A DNA stretch of 14,423 nt from an uncultured Selenomonadaceae bacterium (GTDB lineage: Bacteria; Bacillota; Negativicutes; Selenomonadales; Selenomonadaceae). Under the pieces are notes generated by a model. The model was not told where the DNA came from. It did no database searches and saw only the letters and a program-made list of their open reading frames with translations. The position numbers and the translations under genes were made by a program. This document shows positions 7,069 to 13,279 of the stretch, in pieces. The stretch lies in NCBI GenBank assembly GCA_910579115.1, contig CAJTSO010000020.1, positions 1 through 14,423 on the forward strand, read 5' to 3'. Numbering within the stretch: position 1 is the stretch's first letter; each line of letters opens with the position of its first letter.

Positions 7069-7605
7069 ATGCTTCACTTGAATGTTGAAGTCCCAAAGCT
7101 GGGGAGTCACCTGACGGCGAAGGGCGGAAGGCTGCGGGCAAAGCACGCGGAGGAGTATGAACGGAGGACGTGGGAGGCCGGAGAAGGTTCGGAAGAAATG
7201 GAAGAACAGGAGGAAGCTCCGGCAGCGGCAGAGCCGGTTCCGGCGGAAAATGCTTTCAAGCCAGGGAAATCCGGGACTGACTGCGTGACCGACGCGGAAC
7301 TGGCGGCGGAGCTTTCCCGACTGGAGGACGCTACCGGCGGACGGCTGGCGGATCTCTTCAAAATGCTGGGTGATACCACCAGAATAAAGCTGCTGGGGAA
7401 AATTGCCGCCGGAGAAATGCGGGTGGGCGATATTGCCGGGGCGTTGGGTATGCAGCCGTCGGCCATAAGCCATCAGCTGCGGGTGCTTCGGGCGGCCCGG
7501 GTGGTTACCTGCCGCCGGGAGGGGAAAGAGGCCTGGTATTCTCTCGATGATGATCACGTTGTAAAACTCATGCGGCTTGGTCTTGAGCACGTACGGCACG
7601 GCTGA
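7069..7605 (+). CDS. ArsR/SmtB-family metal-sensing repressor with long N-terminal extension
   Basis: The C-terminal half (from about residue 92) is a complete ArsR/SmtB winged helix: LADLFKMLGDTTRIKLL, then a recognition helix around PSAISHQLRVLRAA and a wing with RREGK. The alpha-5 metal site of CzrA-type sensors is intact: Asp161, His163, His174 and His177, with the exact D-x-H-x10-H-x2-H spacing. The Cys pair of the alpha-3 site is missing (EMRVGD). That predicts Zn, Co or Ni sensing rather than Cd/Pb or As. About 90 residues precede the core, in a family usually 100-120 long. The extension is charged, then acidic and Ala/Pro-rich, with one Cys at 72. A GGGGGG ribosome site and a promoter support this start. 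No metal transporter is adjacent; the NlpC/P60 gene follows after 14 bases. Confidence 0.9.
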   Translation: MLHLNVEVPKLGSHLTAKGGRLRAKHAEEYERRTWEAGEGSEEMEEQEEAPAAAEPVPAENAFKPGKSGTDCVTDAELAAELSRLEDATGGRLADLFKMLGDTTRIKLLGKIAAGEMRVGDIAGALGMQPSAISHQLRVLRAARVVTCRREGKEAWYSLDDDHVVKLMRLGLEHVRHG

Positions 7606-7619
7606 AGGCGGGGGTCGGC

Positions 7620-8501
7620 ATGAATGGGATAAGGAAGTATTTCAGGAAATTCAGAAAATTGCCGGGCAGCTTCTCCCGGTCAGCAGTCAACGGCGCTGCC
7701 GTTATGAAAAAAATCACTGCCCTTACGGTAGCGGCTTGCTTTTTTCTGCTGCCGGTAACGGCGCTGGCCGGAGAGCCGGCGGATTACGGCCGGACCGGAG
7801 CGCTGTCAGCGAGGGCGGTCGATGGCGTCCCGGCCAGAACGGCTAAGCCCGCGAAATTTCCGGCAGGGGGAAATGCCCCAGCCGCAAAATCTGTTCCCAA
7901 GGCGGGTGGAAGACAGCCGTCGCCGACAGCAGTAAAAAAGCCTGCGGTAAAGCCGCCGTCCGTTTCCGGGACAGAAGGGGCAAAAACTTCGATAAAAGCC
8001 GCCAAGCCGGCGAAAAAGGAAAAGCCTCCGAAGAAAGCGAAAAAATCCAGGAAGAAAAAGGATGAGGACGCAAAAAAAACCGGCGGTATGAAAATTGCCT
8101 GCCGGGAAACGGCGCCATTTTTCCCCGCCAAAAAGGTTGAGGCCCTCATAAAGACCGCCAAGAAATACATCGGCGTGAAGTATGTGTATGGAGGCGCCGA
8201 TCCCAAGGGCTTTGACTGCTCCGGCTACATCATGTACATATTCAAGAGTCAGGGCTCTAAAGTGCCCCGGGGGGCGGATGATCAGTATGATATCGGCTGC
8301 CGGGTGGAAGGGACGAAGCGCCTGGTGAAGGGGGACCTGGTTTTCTTTTCCGATGACCGCCGGGAGATCTCCCACGTGGGACTTTATCTGGGAAACGGCA
8401 GCTTCATTCACGCCTCCACCTCAAAGGGCGTCCGCATCGATAGCCTTTCCAATGAATACTGGAAGCCCCGCTATGCGGGAGCAAAGCATTTGATTAAGTG
8501 A
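7620..8501 (+). CDS. Secreted NlpC/P60 cell-wall hydrolase
   Basis: A peptidoglycan endopeptidase exported from the cytoplasm. Residues 29-50 (MKKITALTV...ALA) form a textbook signal peptide. Residues 55-155 are a disordered linker rich in Ala, Pro and Lys, becoming very basic at 129-153. Residues 172-293 are the NlpC/P60 domain, with catalytic Cys200 in FDCSG, His252 in SHVG and His264 in IHAST. The start is uncertain. The ATG at 7620 has a usable ribosome site (aaggcggggg). The ATG at 7704 is the natural signal-peptide start but has no ribosome site, and a palindromic repeat occupies its upstream side. It is probably cotranscribed with the ArsR gene. Confidence 0.92.
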   Translation: MNGIRKYFRKFRKLPGSFSRSAVNGAAVMKKITALTVAACFFLLPVTALAGEPADYGRTGALSARAVDGVPARTAKPAKFPAGGNAPAAKSVPKAGGRQPSPTAVKKPAVKPPSVSGTEGAKTSIKAAKPAKKEKPPKKAKKSRKKKDEDAKKTGGMKIACRETAPFFPAKKVEALIKTAKKYIGVKYVYGGADPKGFDCSGYIMYIFKSQGSKVPRGADDQYDIGCRVEGTKRLVKGDLVFFSDDRREISHVGLYLGNGSFIHASTSKGVRIDSLSNEYWKPRYAGAKHLIK

Positions 8502-8792
8502 TTGGCCGCAAACCTTGGCAGTATGACAACGCCCCCTCCCGGTAATCCCCAAAGACTTTTTCTATATTCTTTTTTTGACTATGATCTCACCGGATTTCCG
8601 GGGGTAATGCTTCCGGCTACGGCGCTATCCATTACCGGGCTGGCGGTCATCGGAGTTCTCACGCATTTTTTTTGCTGATTTTTCCGGCGGTCCGGCAGGA
8701 ATATTTTTTAATAGCCAGAATATTATAGATACATAACTTGTCGAATAGACCGGGATTGTTTGTTACAGCGTAAAACGAAAGGAGGGAAAAAG
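8502..8792 (+). other. Gene-free region upstream of the HIT gene
   Basis: About 290 bases without a convincing gene. It is T-rich in places, with short GC inverted repeats such as CCGG-CGGT-CCGG near 8683-8694 followed by a T-run (8704-8709), a weak terminator-like arrangement. No promoter close to consensus was found before the HIT gene. A 51-codon open frame at 8523-8678 lacks a ribosome site. Confidence 0.4.
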
Positions 8793-9137
8793 ATGGCTGA
8801 CGATTGCGTTTTCTGCAAAATTGCCGCTAAGGAAATTCCCGCTGCCCTTGTATATGAGGATGATCAGGTTGTAGCCTTTAACGATCTTGAGCCCCAGGCT
8901 CCCGTTCACGTCCTCATCATACCCAAAAAGCATATTGCCAATGTGCTTGGGCTAAAGGCAGAAAAGGAGCTGTCCGGACATATTCTGGGAGAGGTTGTCC
9001 CGGTACTGACGGAAAAGCTCGGTCTCAAGGATGGCTTTCGCCTGGTGGCAAATACCGGCGCCCAGGGTGGTCAGACGGTAATGCACCTGCACTTTCACCT
9101 GCTGGGGGGACGGGATATGGCGTGGCCTCCGGGCTGA
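8793..9137 (+). CDS. hinT: HIT-family (histidine triad, HinT-like) nucleotide hydrolase
   Basis: A 114-residue cytoplasmic purine nucleoside phosphoramidase/nucleotidyl hydrolase of the Hint branch. The histidine triad HLHFHLL is near residue 98. The N-terminal CVFCKIAAKEIPA is typical of bacterial Hint, including a CxxC that binds zinc in some members. The ATG at 8793 has an ideal ribosome site (aaaggaggg), so an upstream in-frame TTG at 8760 is not needed. It sits just upstream of rpsU-yqeY but probably has its own transcript, since the rpsU promoter lies between them. Physiological substrates of bacterial HIT proteins are poorly known. Confidence 0.95.
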   Translation: MADDCVFCKIAAKEIPAALVYEDDQVVAFNDLEPQAPVHVLIIPKKHIANVLGLKAEKELSGHILGEVVPVLTEKLGLKDGFRLVANTGAQGGQTVMHLHFHLLGGRDMAWPPG

Positions 9138-9181
9138 AGTCAGAAAATTTTTTCGAGACGGTTTGGTTCGCTGATATCGGT

Positions 9182-9210
9182 TTGACATTGCAGGGGATTT
9201 TCAGTATAAT
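9182..9210 (+). promoter_or_regulatory. Perfect-consensus housekeeping promoter of rpsU-yqeY
   Basis: TTGACA at 9182-9187 and TATAAT at 9205-9210 are separated by exactly 17 bases, matching the sigma-70/sigma-A consensus at every position. Transcription should start near 9217, giving a leader of about 44 bases. Confidence 0.92.
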
Positions 9211-9260
9211 GAATGAGTATCACACTACAACCCCAGGTTTGGTGGAGGGGGGGAAACACG

Positions 9261-9443
9261 ATGGCTAACGAAGTAAAGGTCGGCAAAAACGAAAGCATTG
9301 ACAGCGCTCTGCGCCGCTTTAAGCGCACCTGCCAGAAAGCCGGCACTTTGGCCGAGGTCAGGAAACGCGAGCACTATGAGAAACCGAGCGTCCGCCGCAA
9401 GAAGAAGTCCGAGGCTGCCCGCAAGCGTAAATTCCGCGCGTGA
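9261..9443 (+). CDS. rpsU: 30S ribosomal protein S21
   Basis: A 60-residue, highly basic small-subunit protein located near the 16S anti-Shine-Dalgarno region. The sequence (VKVGKNESIDSALRRFKR, then a Lys/Arg-rich tail ending KFRA) is typical of S21. The ATG at 9261 follows a very G-rich ribosome site, ggtggagggggg. A run of C at 9229-9232 (aacccca) could pair with it and mask it, which would allow translational control, but that is speculative. yqeY begins 33 bases after the stop, a pairing widespread in Firmicutes. Confidence 0.97.
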   Translation: MANEVKVGKNESIDSALRRFKRTCQKAGTLAEVRKREHYEKPSVRRKKKSEAARKRKFRA

Positions 9444-9476
9444 GCTTTTTAGTCGCGCCGGTGACGGAGGTGTAGT

Positions 9477-9926
9477 ATGTCCCTGAAGGAAAAGCTCGCC
9501 AATGACATGAAAGAGGCCATGAAGGCCCGTGAGGCAGGAAAAGCGCGCTTGAGCGTCATCAGACTGGTCCGCGGGGCTGTCCGCCAGATAGAGATCGATC
9601 AAAAAGTCGAGCTGGACGACGAAGGCGTCCTGGCCGTCATCGGCAAAGAAGTCAAGCAGCGCCGGGACTCCATTGAGGAGTTCAAAAAGGGCGGCCGTGA
9701 GGATCTGGTGGCTCAGAACGAAGCGGATGTAGCCATTCTCATGGAGTATCTGCCGGCCCAGCTTTCGGAAGCTGAGGTCAGAGCTCTGGTGAGTGAGGCT
9801 GTTGCCGCTGTCGGCGCACAGGGACCAAAGGACATGGGCAAGGTCATGAAGGAGCTCATGCCAAAGGTCAAGGGCAAGGCCGATGGCAAGCTGGTGAACC
9901 AGCTGGTCAAGGAAGCGATTGGTTGA
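9477..9926 (+). CDS. yqeY: GatB/YqeY domain protein
   Basis: A 149-residue cytoplasmic protein of the YqeY family, which shares a helical domain with the tail of GatB, the tRNA-dependent amidotransferase subunit that contacts tRNA. The order fits the family: an N-terminal helical segment (MSLKEKLANDMKEAMKARE), a middle KEVKQRRDSIEEF helix, then EYLPAQLSE and a C-terminal MGKVMKELMPKVKGKADG motif. GGAGGTG lies just before the ATG. It is coupled to rpsU and closed by a strong terminator. The biochemical role is not established; a link to translation is inferred from genomic pairing. Confidence 0.96.
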   Translation: MSLKEKLANDMKEAMKAREAGKARLSVIRLVRGAVRQIEIDQKVELDDEGVLAVIGKEVKQRRDSIEEFKKGGREDLVAQNEADVAILMEYLPAQLSEAEVRALVSEAVAAVGAQGPKDMGKVMKELMPKVKGKADGKLVNQLVKEAIG

Positions 9927-9950
9927 TACAGAGGCTGTTTTGACAGCGTA

Positions 9951-9990
9951 AAAAAAACAGGTCCCGCGGAAATGCGGGGCCTGTTTTTTT
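9951..9990 (+). terminator. Terminator of rpsU-yqeY
   Basis: ACAGGTCCCGC at 9957-9967 pairs with GCGGGGCCTGT at 9974-9984 (11 bp with one G-T pair, 6-base loop), followed by a T-run to 9990. An A-run before the stem could let it act from the other side too. Confidence 0.93.
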
Positions 9991-10054
9991 ACGCCATATA
10001 GGCGCTCCTGCAGATTAGCGTGAGCAGATTTACGTTACAATCTATCAAAATATA

Positions 10055-10083
10055 TTTGCAATACAATTGCAAAGCATTATTAT
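10055..10083 (+). promoter_or_regulatory. 19-bp palindrome with overlapping promoter-like motif
   Basis: TTTGCAAT-ACA-ATTGCAAA at 10055-10073 is a perfect palindrome with 8-base arms, typical of a repressor site. TTGCAA at 10056-10061 and TATTAT at 10078-10083 are 16 bases apart and could form a promoter. No gene starts within about 390 bases downstream, so the target is unclear. Confidence 0.4.
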
Positions 10084-10141
10084 TCATAGATTTTGAAATT
10101 GATCAGGACGGGCTCCCACGGTGATTTATTTTGAAGATTGA

Positions 10142-10278
10142 GTAACCTCTAACCGGCTGCACAGGCTCCCCTACAGGAGAGCTGGCAGCGTAGCCGCCTG
10201 AGGGGTGACAAGACAAGTCTTTCGGCTAGTCTGTCATCCCTCAGCCCTTCGGGCACCTCACCTACAGGGGAGGCTTTT
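10142..10278 (+). repeat. Dispersed palindromic repeat, copy 3 (both arms visible)
   Basis: The left arm (about 10163-10213) and right arm (about 10229-10276) are imperfect inverted repeats, each with a cctcccct/aggggagg edge and a gaggg(g/a)tgaca inner part. The left part matches 5232-5300, and the right part, reversed, matches both 5249-5290 and the sequence at about 60-97. It lies between the palindrome at 10055 and the aminotransferase promoter. An apparent reading frame through it is not a gene. Confidence 0.7.
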
Positions 10279-10330
10279 GGGGTGTGGTTTCTCTACTGCA
10301 AAAGTATACAATCTACATAAAGCCGTTACA

Positions 10331-10358
10331 TTGACTTTTTTTCTCCCTATGTTATGCT
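10331..10358 (+). promoter_or_regulatory. Promoter of the aminotransferase gene
   Basis: TTGACT at 10331-10336 and TATGCT at 10353-10358 have a 16-base spacer. This gives a leader of about 110 bases holding short facing repeats, such as ATAACG (about 10401) with CGTTAT (about 10441) and GTCTCC with GGAGAC. No known riboswitch was recognised in it. Confidence 0.55.
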
Positions 10359-10475
10359 ATGCAGGTAACTTCAAGTCTCCAGTTGTAATTTTTATTTTTA
10401 TAACGCCGCTTGCCAAAGTGAAGCAGGAGACGTCTTTCAGCCGTTATATTTTGTGATTTCAGGGAGGATGCCAAA

Positions 10476-11720
10476 ATGTCTTTTTCAATGGTAGCAAGTC
10501 ATGCCGCAAGCAAGAAGCTCAGCGATGCGATATTCGGAGCCAGCGCCGCCTGTCAGGCCGCCGCGGCCAGGGTCGGCGCTGACAAGGTAACCAATGCCAC
10601 GATCGGGGCCATCATGGATGAAGCGGAGAAGCTTGCCTGCATTCCTACCATGGAAAAGGTGTTCCACGCTCTCCCTATTACCGATGCCATCGCCTATGCG
10701 CCCATCACCGGCCTGCCGGGATACCTTGACACGGTCATTGACCTGACCTTCGCCGATATGCGTCCCCAGGGCTACACTGCTTCCTGCGCTACCGCCGGGG
10801 GCACCGGAGCAATTCATCACGCCATCGCCAACTATTCGGAGGTCGGCGATGAGGTTCTCACCAGCGACTGGTACTGGGGTCCCTACAGCGTGCTTTGTCA
10901 GGAGCAGGGCCGCAGGCTGGCCACTTATGAGCTGTTCGACGCTCAGCAGAATTTCAATATTAAGAGCCTCACCGCCAAGGTGGAGGAGCTGCTGAAAAAA
11001 CAGGATTCTCTCCTGCTGATCATCAATACTCCGGCCCATAACCCCACCGGCTACAGCCTCAGCGAGGAGGAGTGGGGACAGGTCATTGAGGTGGTGAAGG
11101 CCCAGGCCGCCAAGGGCAAGAAAATTACGGTTCTCGTGGATATTGCCTACATTGATTACGCCGGTGAGAAAAATGAGACGAGAAGGTTCATGAAGCAGTT
11201 TGAAGGGATGCCGGAGAACGTGATGATCCTCTTCGCTTTTTCCATGTCCAAGGGCTATACCATGTACGGCCAGCGCTGCGGGGCGATCATCGGCTTTAGC
11301 CAGTCAAAGGCGGTCATCGAGGAATTTTCCGATGCCGTTAAGTTCTCCAGCCGGGCTACCTGGTCCAACTGCAATCGGGGGGCAATGACGGTTCTCACCA
11401 CCATTCAGCAGGACAAGGCGCTCCTGGCCCAGTTCGAGAAGGAGCGGGCTGAATACTATGAGATCATCAAGCAGCGGGGAGCGATCTTCATGGATGAGGC
11501 GAAAGCCTGCGGTCTCAACGCCTTGCCTTACAAGGCCGGCTTCTTCCTCTCCATTCCCTCGGTTGATCCGGGAGCGGTCTGCGATAAGCTCCATGATGAC
11601 CTTATCTTCGCCGTTCCGCTGAAGAAGGGCGTTCGGGTAGCTGTCTGCGCCGTTTCCAAGGCAAAGATGAAGGGGATGGCTCAAAAAATTAAGAAGGCAA
11701 TGGCCGCGGTGGGTCAATAA
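10476..11720 (+). CDS. PLP-dependent class I aminotransferase (aspartate/aromatic type)
   Basis: A fold-type I cytoplasmic aminotransferase of 414 residues. The Schiff-base Lys259 sits in SMSKGYTMYGQRCG, which matches the S-x2-K-x4-Y-x2-R-x-G pattern of aspartate and tyrosine aminotransferases. Other expected residues are Asn189 in HNPTG, Asp222 and Tyr225 in VDIAYIDY, Arg267 for the cofactor phosphate, and Arg387 for the substrate carboxylate. It therefore resembles the AspC/TyrB group, but the N-terminal part is not close to the proteobacterial enzymes I know, so substrate preference (aspartate, aromatic or other) stays open. The ribosome site AGGGAGG lies eight bases before the ATG. It is a single-gene unit with its own promoter and a very strong terminator. 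Confidence 0.9.
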   Translation: MSFSMVASHAASKKLSDAIFGASAACQAAAARVGADKVTNATIGAIMDEAEKLACIPTMEKVFHALPITDAIAYAPITGLPGYLDTVIDLTFADMRPQGYTASCATAGGTGAIHHAIANYSEVGDEVLTSDWYWGPYSVLCQEQGRRLATYELFDAQQNFNIKSLTAKVEELLKKQDSLLLIINTPAHNPTGYSLSEEEWGQVIEVVKAQAAKGKKITVLVDIAYIDYAGEKNETRRFMKQFEGMPENVMILFAFSMSKGYTMYGQRCGAIIGFSQSKAVIEEFSDAVKFSSRATWSNCNRGAMTVLTTIQQDKALLAQFEKERAEYYEIIKQRGAIFMDEAKACGLNALPYKAGFFLSIPSVDPGAVCDKLHDDLIFAVPLKKGVRVAVCAVSKAKMKGMAQKIKKAMAAVGQ

Positions 11721-11737
11721 AATTTTATCAGGCTTAT

Positions 11738-11788
11738 AAAAAAGATACCGGGAAAAATGACTGCTCGTTTTTCCCGGTATCTTTTTTT
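11738..11788 (+). terminator. Strong terminator after the aminotransferase
   Basis: A perfect 20-bp stem pairs 11738-11757 with 11768-11787 around a 10-base loop and ends in seven Ts. The A-rich left edge makes it potentially bidirectional. Confidence 0.96.
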
Positions 11789-11789
11789 A

Positions 11790-11894
11790 CAGACTTTAGT
11801 CTGCTTCGGTAACTGGGGTTTTCGCAAAGCGAAAGACGGAAGGCCATAGCAATGAACCAACCGCTATGCTGGTGCGCAACAGGGGTTACACCAG
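11790..11894. other. Cluster of four consecutive small hairpins (possible structured RNA)
   Basis: Four perfect or near-perfect stems follow each other: CAGACT/AGTCTG (11790-11803), TTTCGC-AAA-GCGAAA (11820-11834), CATAGC/GCTATG (11845-11868) and CTGGTG/CACCAG (11869-11894, 14-base loop). The third and fourth abut. They lie beyond the aminotransferase terminator and about 260 bases before usp. The rest of the gap, 11895-12152, is AT-rich with one inverted repeat, GTTGAA/TTCAAC, near 12083-12102. No known riboswitch family could be assigned. Confidence 0.4.
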
Positions 11895-12152
11895 AAATCG
11901 CCTTTCGGTATACGATAAAGTTGTTTAAGCTGTATTGCGAAAGAAGAAATAAAATTTTCTGCTTTACCGTTATTTTTTGAAATAAGCAGGATAAAGAAAC
12001 GATGACGGCGAATATAATATAAAATGAATGAAATAATGTAGTCTTTCAGGGATTTGCAAAGCGATTTCTTCCGGTTCGCGTTGAACGTTATCATTCAACA
12101 TTCAAGGTTTGTTATAAATTCTGTTGTTTCCAGATAAAAAGGGGTGTCTGTT

Positions 12153-12569
12153 ATGAAAAAAATCCTTGTTCCCATCGATGGCTCCGCCAGCGCCACCAGC
12201 GCCATCAAGGAGGCTGTTGCTTACGTTCAGGCGGTTAAGGATGCGGAGATCCTGTTCCTTCAGGTTTCAAACGTGAATCAGCTGTCCATAAATGCCTGCT
12301 TTACCGACAAGGTGCTGGATGCCATTGCCGAGGCCGGAAGGGCAATCGTTGCCCAGGCCATGGAGATGGTTCCCGAAGGGGTAATGGCAAGCGATTTCAA
12401 CATGACCGGTTCCCCGGCGGTGGCTATTGTGGATTTTGCGGAGGAGCAGAAGGTTGACATGATCGTCATGGGCAGCCGGGGACTGGGGGCAATGAAGGGT
12501 ATGCTTTTGGGCAGCGTGAGCCAGTATGTGCTGGAAAACGCCAGGTGTCCCATTCTGGTGGTAAAGTAA
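12153..12569 (+). CDS. Universal stress protein (UspA family)
   Basis: A 138-residue cytoplasmic single-domain Usp. The N-terminal MKKILVPIDGS and the C-terminal ATP-binding loop GSRG-x9-GSVS (G-x2-G-x9-G-S) are both present, so it should be an ATP-binding member like MJ0577. Such proteins aid survival under stress, by mechanisms not read from sequence. The ATG at 12153 fits both the family and the ribosome site (aaaggggtg); an in-frame GTG at 12144 overlaps that site and is unlikely. comEA follows 40 bases later, so they may share a transcript. A possible -10, TATAAA, lies near 12114, without a good -35. Confidence 0.95.
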   Translation: MKKILVPIDGSASATSAIKEAVAYVQAVKDAEILFLQVSNVNQLSINACFTDKVLDAIAEAGRAIVAQAMEMVPEGVMASDFNMTGSPAVAIVDFAEEQKVDMIVMGSRGLGAMKGMLLGSVSQYVLENARCPILVVK

Positions 12570-12609
12570 GTAATTGGCAAAATAAATTTTAAGCGGCGAG
12601 GTGGCGTCC

Positions 12610-13257
12610 ATGCCGATGTTCAAACGGCAGGCAATGGTTTTGCTTGCGTTGATGGCGTTGGCATTGGGCGCCGTCTTTTATTTGTGGCCGGAGGGTGAAA
12701 GCGCGCCGCTGTCCGGACGACCGGTGGCTGTGACGGAGCAGGAAAAGCCGCCGGGAGATATCGCCGGCTCCCCTGAAAAAATAAAGACCGATTCGGGGCA
12801 GCTTACTCCCGGGGGAAGGCTGGTGGTCTTTATTTCCGGAGCGGTAAAGCAGCCGGGGGTATTTGAGCTTCCGCCTGGCAGCCGGGTGGAGGACGCAGTA
12901 AAGGCGGCTGGGGGCTTCGGGGCTTTGGCGGATAGTCAGAAGCTGAATCTGGCCAGATTGGTGGCGGATGGAGAGGGGATCGAGGTTCCCCGCCGTCAGG
13001 CGGCGGTGGAGGCAGTCGGGATTCCCGGGTCAGTCACGGCCCCGGGAGCTGGAGGGGAGACCGGCGGAATGGTGAGGCTGAACAGCGCCACCCAGGGAGA
13101 GCTGGAATCACTGCCGGGAATCGGGCCGTCCCTGGCGGGGCGGATCCTTGAATACCGGAGCCGTCACGGGGCTTTTAAGCGGATAGAGGATGTCCAGCAG
13201 GTGCCAGGCATCGGGGCCGGCCGGTTTCAGAAAATGAGGGACAGACTTTCCCTGTAG
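12610..13257 (+). CDS. comEA: Competence protein ComEA, DNA-binding membrane receptor
   Basis: Binds double-stranded DNA outside the membrane and passes it to ComEC during transformation. The order is standard: an N-terminal membrane anchor at residues 8-26, a Pro/Glu-rich linker, an SLBB domain at about 70-127 (VFISGAVKQPGVFELPPG onward), a Gly/Ala-rich linker, and a tandem helix-hairpin-helix domain at 155-215 with LPGIG (168-172) and VPGIG (198-202). Length, 215 residues, is usual. The ATG at 12610 is five bases after GAGGTGG; a GTG at 12601 lies inside that site. comEC starts 22 bases downstream, the conserved late-competence order. Confidence 0.95.
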   Translation: MPMFKRQAMVLLALMALALGAVFYLWPEGESAPLSGRPVAVTEQEKPPGDIAGSPEKIKTDSGQLTPGGRLVVFISGAVKQPGVFELPPGSRVEDAVKAAGGFGALADSQKLNLARLVADGEGIEVPRRQAAVEAVGIPGSVTAPGAGGETGGMVRLNSATQGELESLPGIGPSLAGRILEYRSRHGAFKRIEDVQQVPGIGAGRFQKMRDRLSL

Positions 13258-13279
13258 CATTAGGAAGAGAGTGGCGCTG

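Noticed and set aside
8523..8678. 51-codon frame with a hydrophobic C-terminal stretch
   Set aside because: No ribosome site or promoter, and the hydrophobic part alone is weak evidence. Conservation in relatives would be needed.
8760..8792. Upstream TTG start extending the HIT protein by 11 residues
   Set aside because: The ribosome site aaaggaggg lies inside this extension and points to the ATG at 8793.
10205..10456. 83-codon open frame on the + strand
   Set aside because: It begins inside the palindromic repeat, has no ribosome site, and overlaps the aminotransferase promoter.
11800..11900. c-di-GMP-I (GEMM) riboswitch
   Set aside because: Only isolated words resemble the consensus; the two-helix layout and tetraloop-receptor are not found in the right order, and no suitable gene follows closely.
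11864..12094. 76-codon open frame on the - strand (ends CNPCCAPA)
   Set aside because: No ribosome site before its ATG, low-complexity AT-rich sequence, no recognisable domain, and it covers the hairpin cluster. A degraded gene fragment cannot be excluded.
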